This document shows positions 27,140-36,200 of a stretch of 64,000 bases of DNA, in pieces; position 1 is the first letter of the stretch; every line of letters begins with the position of its first letter. Position numbers and translations under genes: made by a program. Source of the stretch: Kiloniellaceae bacterium (lineage in GTDB: Bacteria > Pseudomonadota > Alphaproteobacteria > Kiloniellales > J153); NCBI GenBank assembly GCA_021776115.1, contig JAJFGN010000007.1, positions 1 to 64,000 on the forward strand. Direction: 5' to 3'. The notes below the pieces were generated by a model. That model made no database searches. It was not told where the DNA came from and was given only the letters and a program-made list of their open reading frames with translations.

Positions 27140-27400
27140 TTCGCGGCTTCGTGGTGAAACCGGTTTCCACAGCTTCGTTCTTGCGCGGCGCCGGGCGGGC
27201 GCTAGGCTTGGGGCGGGAGCGACGATGCCCCTTGGTACGCCGCCTGGAGTGAGGCCGATGATATCTCTTGAGCGAGTTTGCGCCGCCGCCGCGAAATTTC
27301 CCGTTCGGCGGAAAAAAATTTCCCTGTTCTCAGGGAATAACAGGGAAAGAAATTGGCCCTTTGCTGCAGCGCAGCACACCGCCGCGGCCTCGATCCCGGC
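27140..27400. repeat. Dispersed repeat, copy D (AACAGGGAA family)
   Basis: Landmarks are GCCGGGCGGGCGCTAGG, GGGGCGGGAGCGACGATGCC, CTGGAGTGAGGCCGATGATA, TTTCCCTGTTCTCAGGGAA and AACAGGGAA, then GGCCCTTTGCTGCAGCGCA, the last also present in copy A. A half-copy of the TTCGTGG inverted repeat family precedes it. The gap 26896-27430 holds this repeat and no gene; the Bcr/CflA gene ends about 30 bases further on. It marks the approximate right end of the accessory stretch. Confidence 0.7.
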
Positions 27401-27430
27401 TGGGCCGCCCGGAAATAGGTTCGATATCCG

Positions 27431-28669
27431 TCATGGCGTCGGCTCCTTCTCGGTCACGGGGGTTTCCGCCGGATTTTCCACCGGGCACGCCAGCACCCAG
27501 CGGTACATGAGAATCGCGAGCGCGCCGCTGGCCACCATGACATACAGCGCCGCCCAGGGGGTTGCCGCCTGCACCAGGCCGACCGACTGCGACATCAAGG
27601 CGCCCAGCCCCATTTGCATGAACCCGGCCAGCCCGGCGGCGGTGCCGGCGAGCGCGGGATTGATGCTCATGGCTCCGGCGATCCCGTTGGGCAGCGACAA
27701 GCCGTTGCCGAATGCGACCAGGATCATGGGCAGGAACAGGCTGAATGGCGAGAGGAGGCCGAGGGAAACGGCGATCAGGCTGATCGCGCTGCCGCTAAAG
27801 GCCAGAAAGGTGCCGAAGCCGAGCATGCGATCGACGCCCAACGCTTCCGAAAAGCGCCCTGAAATCCCGTTGCCGGCCATGTAGCCGAAGGAAACCAGAA
27901 TGAACCACAGGCCGTAATCGAGCGGCGTCAGGCCCAGCACGACGACTGTGATATAGGGCGCCCCGGCCAGAAAGGAGAAAAACACACCGCTGGAAAAAGC
28001 GAGGGTCAGGGTATAGGCGACGAACTTCGGCTTGCCGAGCAAGTGGCGAAAGCCGGTGAGCAAACCGGAGAGAATGGGTGTCTCCTGCCGCTCGTGATGG
28101 GTTTCGTGCAACAGGGCGAGCGTGCCCAGCCATACCAGCGCCCCCAGGCCGCTGAGAAAGAAAAAGCTAACCTGCCAGCCGCCGAGTCCGTCCAGATAGC
28201 CGCCGAGCGTGGGCCCCAGCATGGGCGCCAAGACCCAGGCCATGGTCAAATAGCCAAGCACGCTGGCCGACTTCTCGCGGCCATAGAGATCGCGCACGAT
28301 CGCGCGCGAGATCGTAATGCCCGCCGCGCCGCCGACCGCTTGCGCCGCGCGCGCCAAGATCAGCACCTCGATCGTCGGCGCGAGCGCCGCCGCCAGGCTG
28401 GCGATCACGAAGATTCCCTGGCCCACGATCACCACCGGGCGGCGGCCGAAACGATCGGACAGGGGCCCGTAGAAAAGCTGACACACCGCCGTCCCGATTA
28501 GATAAAGGGTCAGCGTCAGCTGCGCCGTGGCGTAGGGCACATTGAAGGTCGCCTGCAGGCCCGGCATGGAGGGAATGAAGATGTTAAGCGCCAAAGGCCC
28601 GATGGCGCTCAAGGCAATGAGGATCGCCATCGACGGCTTACGCGCACGCGGCGCCTCGTGGTCAGGCAT
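27431..28669 (-). CDS. Bcr/CflA family drug resistance efflux transporter
   Basis: A 412-residue MFS exporter of the Bcr/CflA (12-helix, DHA1) type. It starts with PSMAILIALSAIGPLALNIFIPSMPGL, typical of Bcr, followed by the motif A region YGPLSDRFGRRPVVI, motif-C-like APMLGPTLGGYL and the second-half loop ISGRFSEALGVDRML. The frame is open upstream; the ATG at 28669 gives the family length. Substrates could include bicyclomycin-like or other drugs, or sulfonamides, but cannot be determined. It is divergent from the cobalamin riboswitch, so it is probably unrelated to the cob genes. Confidence 0.9.
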   Translation of the reverse strand: MPDHEAPRARKPSMAILIALSAIGPLALNIFIPSMPGLQATFNVPYATAQLTLTLYLIGTAVCQLFYGPLSDRFGRRPVVIVGQGIFVIASLAAALAPTIEVLILARAAQAVGGAAGITISRAIVRDLYGREKSASVLGYLTMAWVLAPMLGPTLGGYLDGLGGWQVSFFFLSGLGALVWLGTLALLHETHHERQETPILSGLLTGFRHLLGKPKFVAYTLTLAFSSGVFFSFLAGAPYITVVVLGLTPLDYGLWFILVSFGYMAGNGISGRFSEALGVDRMLGFGTFLAFSGSAISLIAVSLGLLSPFSLFLPMILVAFGNGLSLPNGIAGAMSINPALAGTAAGLAGFMQMGLGALMSQSVGLVQAATPWAALYVMVASGALAILMYRWVLACPVENPAETPVTEKEPTP

Positions 28670-28820
28670 GCTCAGGCTTACCCCCGGGAATCGGACGAGA
28701 AAACTGGACTTTGGAATACCGTGTCGGACCTCAAGATACATGAATACATGGCACCCCACGCCCCCCTTGACCACCCTGGCCGCCCCCCCCTTGTGCGGCG
28801 CCGCGCGGCTGGCTTAGTGT

Positions 28821-29037
28821 GGTTCCCGCGACGGTTCCCCGTTTGGGGATGAAAAGGGAATAAGGTGCGGCCGCTGTGTCCGAACTTGGACTCGCGGCTC
28901 AAGCCTTGGCTGCCCCCGCAACTGTAAGCGGTAAAGCGTGCCCGCGATCACGCCACTGGCTAGCATCCGCGTCGAAACGGATGCCGCTGGGAAGGCTAGG
29001 GAGCGCATAAAGATCCGCGAGCCAGGAGACCTGCCGC
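28821..29037 (+). promoter_or_regulatory. Cobalamin (AdoCbl) riboswitch
   Basis: The 5' GGTTCCCGCGACGG, the AAAAGGGAATAAGGTG segment, the B12 box core GCCCCCGCAACTGTAAGCGG, then GCCACTGG, GCTGGGAAGG and the closing GAGCCAGGAGACCTGCC appear in the right order and spacing for a cobalamin riboswitch. It should switch off the downstream cob genes when adenosylcobalamin is abundant. The first gene under its control is the beta-propeller protein at 29169. Confidence 0.95.
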
Positions 29038-29168
29038 CGCATGACCGCCAAAGCGGAGACCGCCGGTCGGGGACCCGGTGTTAGAGGGACACGGGATTGC
29101 CGTTTTTGGGCAAGACCGGCCCGCTCCGCGATGGCATGGGTAGGAAAGCCCGCATACGGAGGACACCC

Positions 29169-30365
29169 ATGTCTCACACGACCAGGCCGCAAGGATTTTC
29201 TTCGCTTCGCCGCGTTTCGATAGCGCTCGCCGCGCTCGTCGGCGCCGTCGCCGCCACGGCACCCGTCGCAAGCGCGCACGAAACGGACAGCGCCTATCTT
29301 TTCGTGCCCAATCGGGGTTCGGGCGATGTCGCGGTGATCGATACCGCACGCGACCAGGTCGTGGCGACGATCCCGGTCGGTCAGGTGCCGCATCAGATCG
29401 CGGTCTCGACAGAAACGCACAGGATCGTGGCCACCAACACCGCCGATAACACCATCACCATCATCGACCTCGACACCTGGAAGCCGGTCGCGACCCTGGC
29501 GCTGGGCATCGAGCCGGAGCACATGCAAATCAGTCCGGACGGCACGCTTCTGGCGGTCGGCAACATCGGCGCGGGCACGGTGTCGCTGGTCTCTCTCTCC
29601 ACAACGCGCGAGCTGGCGCGCGTGGACGGCCTGATCGCGCCGCACAACCTGACCTTCAACCGCGACGGCAGCCGTCTCTTCGCCGCCAACCTGGGCGCCG
29701 ATCATGTCAGCGTGATCGATGTCGCGAAGGGCCGCGTGGTCGACGAAATCTCGGTCTCGGAGCCAACCGCGCTGGCGGCGAAGGGGCGCGGAACCGATGC
29801 CGAGTATCAGGGTATCGTCAACGTCACGGCGACACCCGACGGACGCCTCGGCTTTGCCGCGCACGGCGAGGGCAATACCCTGGCCGTGATCGACCTGGAA
29901 GTCGGCGCGAAGATCAAGGACATAACCCTGGGCGAGTTGCCCTGGCGCGCCTACGGGACCGCCGACGGGCGTCTTATGATCGTGCCCAACAACGGTGACC
30001 AGACGATTTCCATTATCGACACCGAAAGTCAGACCGTGGTCGCCACCTTGCCCGGCGCGGCCGACATGACCGGCGTCAATACCGACAACGGCTCGACCAC
30101 GGCTTTCGTCATCAGCCGGGGCGAAGACAAGGCCATCGTGATCGATCTGACCGCCTTGTCGGTGGTGGGCGAGATCGCCCTGCCCGGCACACCCGAAACC
30201 GGCGTGGTCACGCCCGACGGCGGGAAGCTCTATGTCGCGCTCAGCGCCGCAAACAAAGTCGCGGTGATCGACGTGGCCACGCGCCGTGTCCTGCGCTCGA
30301 TTGACGACGTCGGCCAAGGGCCTTGGGGCGCGACCATGGCCAACGCACGCAACTACTGCCACTAG
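29169..30365 (+). CDS. YVTN/YncE-type beta-propeller protein, exported
   Basis: A 398-residue protein with a signal peptide (SIALAALVGAVAATAPVASA) and about seven beta-propeller blades, each with the VAVIDTA / VTIIDLDTWKPVATL / PHNLTF pattern of YncE-type (YVTN) repeats. The ATG at 29169 has CGGAGGA just upstream. It is the first gene after the cobalamin riboswitch, which implies a periplasmic role tied to cobalamin or cobalt supply; the ligand is unknown. A 13-bp perfect inverted repeat follows its stop. Confidence 0.88.
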   Translation: MSHTTRPQGFSSLRRVSIALAALVGAVAATAPVASAHETDSAYLFVPNRGSGDVAVIDTARDQVVATIPVGQVPHQIAVSTETHRIVATNTADNTITIIDLDTWKPVATLALGIEPEHMQISPDGTLLAVGNIGAGTVSLVSLSTTRELARVDGLIAPHNLTFNRDGSRLFAANLGADHVSVIDVAKGRVVDEISVSEPTALAAKGRGTDAEYQGIVNVTATPDGRLGFAAHGEGNTLAVIDLEVGAKIKDITLGELPWRAYGTADGRLMIVPNNGDQTISIIDTESQTVVATLPGAADMTGVNTDNGSTTAFVISRGEDKAIVIDLTALSVVGEIALPGTPETGVVTPDGGKLYVALSAANKVAVIDVATRRVLRSIDDVGQGPWGATMANARNYCH

Positions 30366-30377
30366 GCATCGGACAGA

Positions 30378-30421
30378 CCGAGGCCCGCCGTCATCCGCTT
30401 CGGATCGGCGGCGGGCCTCGG
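30378..30421 (+). terminator. Strong GC hairpin after the propeller gene
   Basis: CCGAGGCCCGCCG at 30378-30390 pairs perfectly with CGGCGGGCCTCGG at 30409-30421 around an 18-base loop. No T-run follows, so it may be a partial terminator or an mRNA-stabilising element within the cob operon rather than a full intrinsic terminator. Confidence 0.5.
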
Positions 30422-30434
30422 CGTTCGACGAACG

Positions 30435-31259
30435 ATGCTGCGCGTGCTCGGTCCCAAAGATCTTTTCCTCGGCGCGGGCCTTGCCCTGGCGTTGGGCGTT
30501 TGCGCTGCCGGGCCGGCGGCGGCCGCCGATTCCGTGACCCGCCTGATCGCGCGGGTTGAAGCCTACACGGGCAAGATCGACGCCGCGGCCCTGCGCCAAG
30601 TCTGCGAAGACGATGTGCGTTGCGCAGCCGAACGGATCGCCGCGACGCTCGGCGAAAGGGCGCGCCTTGAGCGCGTGGCGCACCCGACCACGGACACCAT
30701 CCGCTGGGCCGAGACCACTGCGTCCCTAGGCACGGTCAAGGACTTGCCGAAGCAGCGCCGCCTGATCGTGCTCAATCGCTTTGGCCGCAAGGTCGAACAA
30801 GACCTGAGCCACGCGCTGAAGGATGGAATCCGGGATATCGTGCTCGACCTGCGCGGCAATTCCGGCGGCGATTTCGGCCGCATGCTTCGGGTCGCCGGTT
30901 TGCTGATCGGGCCACGCGCCGAGGCGGTCACCCTGACCCACCGGAATGCCGCTGAGTCCCTCGACGTCCCACTGGTCACACCGGGCGCCCGCCCGCGCCG
31001 CATCGCGGTCCTGGTCGGTCCGGGCACCGCGAGCAGCGCCGAGGTTTTGGCCGCGCTTTTGCGCCGCCACGCCGGGGCGGAAATTCTGGGCACGCGCACG
31101 GCCGGGAAGGATTACTTGCTGCGCGTGATTGCCGTCGACCAGACCTGGCGGCTTTTGGTGCCGGCGGAACGCATCCTGGTACCGGGCGAGATCCTGGCCG
31201 GTGGCTTGGTTCCCGACCGCGCGTTGACGCCGGCGCTTCATGCCGCCTTGGCGCCATGA
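30435..31259 (+). CDS. S41-type (C-terminal processing) peptidase-like protein, exported
   Basis: A 274-residue protein with an N-terminal signal or anchor (FLGAGLALALGVCAAGPAAA). The core matches S41 peptidases: DIVLDLRGNSGGDFGRML, PGTASSAEVLAALL with the nucleophile serine, and LGTRTAGKDYLL with the catalytic lysine. The PDZ domain of classical Ctp proteases is missing, so it is a short version. The start of cobU overlaps its stop by four bases, which ties it to the cobalamin operon. Its substrate is unknown; processing of an envelope cobalamin-uptake component is only a guess. Confidence 0.82.
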   Translation: MLRVLGPKDLFLGAGLALALGVCAAGPAAAADSVTRLIARVEAYTGKIDAAALRQVCEDDVRCAAERIAATLGERARLERVAHPTTDTIRWAETTASLGTVKDLPKQRRLIVLNRFGRKVEQDLSHALKDGIRDIVLDLRGNSGGDFGRMLRVAGLLIGPRAEAVTLTHRNAAESLDVPLVTPGARPRRIAVLVGPGTASSAEVLAALLRRHAGAEILGTRTAGKDYLLRVIAVDQTWRLLVPAERILVPGEILAGGLVPDRALTPALHAALAP

Positions 31260-31807
31260 CGACGGGCACGCCGGTCACCTTGATCCTTGGCGGCGCGCGC
31301 TCGGGCAAGAGCCGTTACGCGGAACAGCTGGCCGAGGCCGGGCCCGGCGCTTGCGTGTACCTGGCAACCGCCGAGGCGGGCGACCGCGAAATGGCGGAAA
31401 GAATCGAGGCACACCGGGCCCGGCGCGGCGATCGTTGGACCACGCTTGAGGAACCGCTCGATCTGACCGGCGCGCTTAAGCGCGCCTGCGCGCCGGATCG
31501 CACCGTCCTGGTCGATTGCCTGACGTTGTGGTTGAGCAACCTTCTCGGCGTCGGGCACGATCCGGCACAAGAAACGGCGGCGCTTGTGCGCATCTTGCCG
31601 GACCTCGCCGGCCCAAGCGTCTTTGTCTCCAACGAAGTTGGCCAGGGCATTGTGCCAAGGAATGCGTTGGCCCGGCAGTTCGTGGACGAGGCCGGGCGTC
31701 TGCATCAAGCCCTCGCCGCCGCCGCCGACAACGTGATTTTCATGACCGCGGGCTTGCCGCTCACTCTCAAGGGCGCACCCGCTTCAACTAATACCAAATC
31801 TCGATGA
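31256..31807 (+). CDS. cobU: Adenosylcobinamide kinase / adenosylcobinamide-phosphate guanylyltransferase
   Basis: A 183-residue bifunctional CobU/CobP that phosphorylates adenosylcobinamide and then transfers GMP to it, in nucleotide-loop assembly. The P-loop GGARSGKSRYAEQL is at the N-terminus, YLATAEAGDREMAERI and DCLTLWLSNLL follow, and FVSNEVGQGIVP is the conserved C-terminal segment. It is coupled to the S41 gene through an ATGA overlap. The last residues (NTKSR) and the stop codon come from the inserted 263-bp element that begins at 31791, so the original C-terminus was probably a little different. Confidence 0.94.
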   Translation: MTTGTPVTLILGGARSGKSRYAEQLAEAGPGACVYLATAEAGDREMAERIEAHRARRGDRWTTLEEPLDLTGALKRACAPDRTVLVDCLTLWLSNLLGVGHDPAQETAALVRILPDLAGPSVFVSNEVGQGIVPRNALARQFVDEAGRLHQALAAAADNVIFMTAGLPLTLKGAPASTNTKSR

Positions 31808-32053
31808 TAATAACCCCTAGAGACGGCTTACCAAGGTTTTCGGCTAGGAGCGTGCGCCGTGGCGATGCGGGGCATCGCGAGGCGTGCGCGACGCCGTCCG
31901 AAAGCCTTGGTAAGCCGCCGATCCGGTCGCGGTGGCGGCCCGCCGGAGGGCGTCGGAAAGCCTTGACGATGCACCGCATCGCCTGCGTCTTCCCTCCTGC
32001 CCGGCGGACCGCCACCGCGATCTCTAGGGGTTATTATCGTCGAGACTTGGTAT
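31791..32053. mobile_element. 263-bp MITE-like element, copy 1
   Basis: ATACCAA at the left and TTGGTAT at the right bound an element with 33-bp terminal inverted repeats that differ at only two positions. The interior is almost the same as the copy at 41927 and contains no coding capacity. It sits between cobU and cobW, supplies the cobU stop codon and ends 15 bases before the cobW start. No transposase is encoded, so it would depend on one elsewhere. Confidence 0.85.
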
Positions 32054-32068
32054 AAGGACAGCTAATCC

Positions 32069-33097
32069 ATGACCGCGAAGATTCCGGCCACCGTCATCAC
32101 CGGCTTTCTAGGCGCCGGCAAGACCAGCATGATCCGTCACCTGCTGGGCAACGCGAACGGCAAGCGCCTGGCGTTGATCATCAATGAGTTCGGCGACCTG
32201 GGCGTCGATGGCGAAATTCTGAAGTCCTGCGGCATCGAAGGCTGCGAGGACGGTGATGTGCTGGAGCTCGCCAACGGCTGCATCTGCTGCACCGTCGCCG
32301 ACGACTTCGTGCCGACCATGGAAGCCCTGCTGGCCCGCCCCAACCCGCCGGATCACATCGTGATCGAAACCTCGGGCCTGGCGCTGCCAAAACCCCTGGT
32401 CAAAGCCTTCAACTGGCCCGAGATCCGCACCCGGGTGACGGTCGACGGCGTGATCGCGGTCATCGACGCGGAGGCCGTGGCCGCCGGCCGCTTTGCCCCC
32501 GACGTGGAAGCCGTGGCGGCGCAACGCGCGGCGGACGACGCCTTGGATCACGACAGCCCCTTGGAGGAAGTCTTCGAGGATCAACTTTCCTGTGCCGACA
32601 TGGTGGTGATCAACAAGATCGACCTCTTGGACGAAGCGGCTTTGACCCATGTCACCGGCGAAGTCGGCGCGCGCCTGCGCCCGGCGGTCAAGCTGGTGCG
32701 CGGCAGCCACGGCGCCATCGGCGGAGGCGTCTTGTTGGGCCTGGAGGCCGCGGCGGAGGACGACTTGGCGGCGCGCCCGTCGCACCACGACGGCTTGGAG
32801 GATCACGATCACGACGATTTCGAAAGCTTCTCTGTTTCGATCGGCGAATTGGCCGCGCCGGAAGACTTGCTGGCACGCTTGGCGCCCGTGATCTCGGCCC
32901 ACGACATCCTGCGCATCAAGGGCTTCGCCGCCATCGCCGGCAAGGACATGCGCTTGGTTTTGCAAGGCGTGGGCCCGCGCATTCAGCACTACTACGACCG
33001 CGACTGGCACGCGGATGAAGCGCGCGAGACCCACCTGGTCGTCATCGGCCAGAGCGGTCTGGACCGCGCCGCGATTTCCGCCGCGTTGGGTGGCTAG
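32069..33097 (+). CDS. cobW: CobW, cobalamin biosynthesis metallochaperone GTPase
   Basis: A 342-residue G3E-family GTPase that is thought to deliver cobalt to the CobNST chelatase. It has the P-loop TGFLGAGKTSMI, the metal-binding GCICCTV motif (C-x-C-C), NKIDLLDEA for guanine recognition and a His/Asp-rich loop HHDGLEDHDHDD before the C-terminal CobW_C domain. AAGGA lies about 11 bases upstream of the ATG. It lies between the 263-bp element and a palindromic repeat before cobN. Confidence 0.96.
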   Translation: MTAKIPATVITGFLGAGKTSMIRHLLGNANGKRLALIINEFGDLGVDGEILKSCGIEGCEDGDVLELANGCICCTVADDFVPTMEALLARPNPPDHIVIETSGLALPKPLVKAFNWPEIRTRVTVDGVIAVIDAEAVAAGRFAPDVEAVAAQRAADDALDHDSPLEEVFEDQLSCADMVVINKIDLLDEAALTHVTGEVGARLRPAVKLVRGSHGAIGGGVLLGLEAAAEDDLAARPSHHDGLEDHDHDDFESFSVSIGELAAPEDLLARLAPVISAHDILRIKGFAAIAGKDMRLVLQGVGPRIQHYYDRDWHADEARETHLVVIGQSGLDRAAISAALGG

Positions 33098-33117
33098 TCA
33101 GCCCATGCTTGCCCTGG

Positions 33118-33240
33118 CCCCTCACCCCCACCCCAGACCTCCCCCCCACCCAAACCCTCCCCCGTCGAGGGGGAGGGAGGAAAAGGGTGCGCGACTTTCT
33201 AAGCCCTCCCCCCTTGAGGGGGAGGGTTTGGGTGGGGGGT
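33118..33240. repeat. CCCTCCCCC/GGGGGAGGG palindromic repeat before cobN
   Basis: CCCACCCAAACCCTCCCCCGTCG, GAGGGGGAGGGAGG, CCCTCCCCCCTTGAGGGGG and AGGGTTTGGGTGGGG form a long imperfect palindrome. The same family is inserted inside cobQ at 38371-38476. It fills most of the cobW-cobN gap; the cobN start follows eight bases later. Confidence 0.8.
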
Positions 33241-33248
33241 AAGCCGTC

Positions 33249-36200
33249 ATGCATCTTCTCCAAGCACAAGCGGGCGGGATCGCCGACGGCAGCGAGGCGG
33301 TCGACCTGGGCCAGACGCCCGGCGAGATCGTCGTGCTCTCGTCTGCGGATACCGAGCTTGCCAATCTGGCCGCCGCGCGCGGCACCTTGGGCGACGGCTT
33401 TCCGCGCGTGCGCCTGGCCAATCCAATGCAGCTCGCGCACAACATGTCGGTCGATCTCTACATCGAAACCGTGATCGGCGAAGCCAAGCTGGTGGTCGCG
33501 CGCCTGCTGGGCGGGGCGAGCTATTGGCCCTACGGGGTCGAGCAGTTGGTTGCGACCTGCCGTAAGCGCGGCATCGCGCTGGCGCTCTTGCCCGGCGACG
33601 ATCAACCCGATGCGGAGCTAACCGGACTTTCCAACCTGCCCGCCGAAGCGACCCATCGCCTATGGCAGTACGGTGTGCACGGCGGACCGGCCAATGCGCG
33701 CAACCTTTTGGCCTATGGCGCCAGCCTGATCGGCCACGGGGTCGAATGGGTTGAGCCGCGCCCCTTATTGCGTGCCGGAATTTATTGGCCCGGACTCGAC
33801 AAGCCGGATATTGGGGCGTTGCGCGCGCAGTGGCGCGAGGAAGCGCCCGTGGCCGCCGTGGTGTTCTACCGCGCGCTTCTGCAGGCCGGTAACTTGGCGG
33901 CGACCGACGCCCTGATCGCCGCCTTGCAAGCGGCAGGCGTGAACCCCCTACCGCTTTATGTCTCCAGCCTGAAGGAGCCGATTTCCGCCGACACGCTTTC
34001 GCGTGTCTTCACCCAAGCCAAACCCGGCCTGGTGCTGAATGCAACCGGCTTCGCCGTCTCCGCACCGGGCGCGGCCCGGCGCGACGGCCCCTTCGATGCG
34101 CTCAACTGCCCGGTCCTGCAGGTCGTCTTTTCCGGCGGCACGCGGGAAGCCTGGGCCGAGGGGACGCATGGCCTTTCGGCGCGCGACCTGGCCATGAACG
34201 TGGCGCTGCCGGAGGTCGACGGCCGGGTGCTGTCGCGCGCGGTTTCCTTTAAGACAGAAGATCGCTTCGACACCGCGACCGAGTGTTCGCTCGCGGCCTA
34301 TGCGCCGGTGCCGGATCGGATCGATTTCGTGGCCAAGCTGGCCGCGAATTGGCTGCGTCTTGCACGCACGCCGCCAAGGAAACGCAAGGTCGCGCTCGTG
34401 CTCGCCAACTATCCCAATCGCGATGGGCGCATCGGCAACGGCGTCGGACTGGATACGCCGGCCGGGACCCTGAAGGTTCTACGCGCGCTCAAAGACGCCG
34501 GCTATACGACCGGCGACTTACCGGCGGACGGCGGCGCCTTGATCGCGCGCCTGCTGGACGGGCCGACCAACGCAAGCGCCGCCGCGCGCAGGATCGAGGA
34601 AACTCTGCCCCGGCCGGACTACGAACTTTTCTTTGGCGCCTTGCCGCATAAAGTGCGGGAAGCGGTCATCGCGCGCTGGGGCCCGCCGGAATGCGATCCA
34701 TTTTACCGCGTGGGCGAGTTGGACTGCGGCAACTTCGCGATTTCCGCCTTCCGCCTGGGCAAGATCGTGATCGGCCTGCAACCGGCGCGCGGTTACAACA
34801 TCAATCCCCAGTCCAGCTATCACGATCCCGCGCTGGTGCCGCCGCACGGCTACCTCGCGTTCTATGCCTGGCTGCGCGAGGCCGTGGGCGTGCACGCGAT
34901 TCTGCACATGGGGAAACACGGTAATTTGGAATGGCTGCCCGGCAAGGCGCTCGCCTTATCGCAAGACTGTTTTCCCGAGGCCGCGCTGGGGCCGATGCCG
35001 CACCTCTATCCCTTTATCGTCAACGACCCCGGCGAAGGCACCCAGGCCAAGCGGCGCGCCCAGGCGGTGATCGTCGACCATCTGACGCCGCCGCTGACCC
35101 GCGCCGAGTCTTATGGCCCGCTGGCCGAGCTCGAACGCCTGGTCGATGAGTACTACGAGGCCGCCGGCGTCGATCCGCGCCGGCTCAAGGTTTTGCGCGG
35201 CGAAATCCTGGAGCTGACACAGCGCATCGGCCTCGACCAAGATTGCGGTATCGCCAAGGGCGAAAACGCCGACAGCGCGCTTGCTAAACTCGACAACTAT
35301 CTTTGCGAGCTGAAGGAGATGCAGATCCGCGACGGTCTGCACATCTTCGGTCAATCGCCAACAGGCGATCAGGAAATCGATCTCCTGGTTGCGCTCACCC
35401 GCCTGCCGCGCGGCACCGGTAAGGACGGCGACGCCTCCCTGATTCGCGCGCTTGCGAGCGACCTCGGCCTCGGCCGTGAATTCGATCCGCTCGATTGCGC
35501 ATTAGGGGATACTTGGAACGCGCGGCGCCCGGCGGCCTTGGCGGCGGTATCGGACGAACCTTGGCGCACGAATGGCGATACGCTGGAGCGTTTGGAATTG
35601 CTGGCCCAAGTGCTGGTCGCGGGCAGAGCCGATGCGCCCCGCGAGCTGCATGCGACGCGCGCCGTGCTGCACACCATTGGTACCAGCGTCCGCCCAGCGG
35701 TCGCGGCCTGCGGCACGGCGGAGATCGCGGGTGTGCTCGCCGGACTGGATGGACGCTTCGTGATGCCGGGACCCTCGGGCGCGCCGACGCGCGGCAAGCT
35801 GGATGTCTTGCCGACCGGGCGTAATTTCTATTCTGTCGATACCCGGGTGGTGCCAACTCCGGCGGCCTGGACCCTGGGATGGATTTCGGCCACGCGTTTG
35901 CTGGAACGCCATCGGCAAGAACACGGCGCCTGGCCCAAGAGCCTCGCGCTTTCGGCCTGGGGCACGGCGAACATGCGTACCGGCGGCGACGATATCGCGC
36001 AGGCGCTCGCGCTGATCGGTGTGCGCCCGACTTGGGAGACCGCCTCGCGCCGGATAACCGGGTTTGAGATTCTGCCGCTAAGCGTACTCGACCGGCCGCG
36101 GGTCGACGTGACCCTGCGCATCTCCGGCTTTTTCCGCGACGCTTTTCCGGCCCAGATCGACCTGTTCGATTCCGCCGTGCGCGCGGTCGCCGCCTTGGAC

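Noticed and set aside
26896-27430. Direct repeat of the tRNA-Thr 3' end marking the right edge of the island
   Set aside because: I looked for the GGTTCGAGTCACCC or GGCGGCACCA pattern near the right edge and did not find a convincing copy.
28899-30683. A 594-residue antisense frame over the propeller gene
   Set aside because: It overlaps the riboswitch and the clear propeller gene, is rich in Arg/Gly/His and Asp as shadow frames are, and has no recognisable domain.
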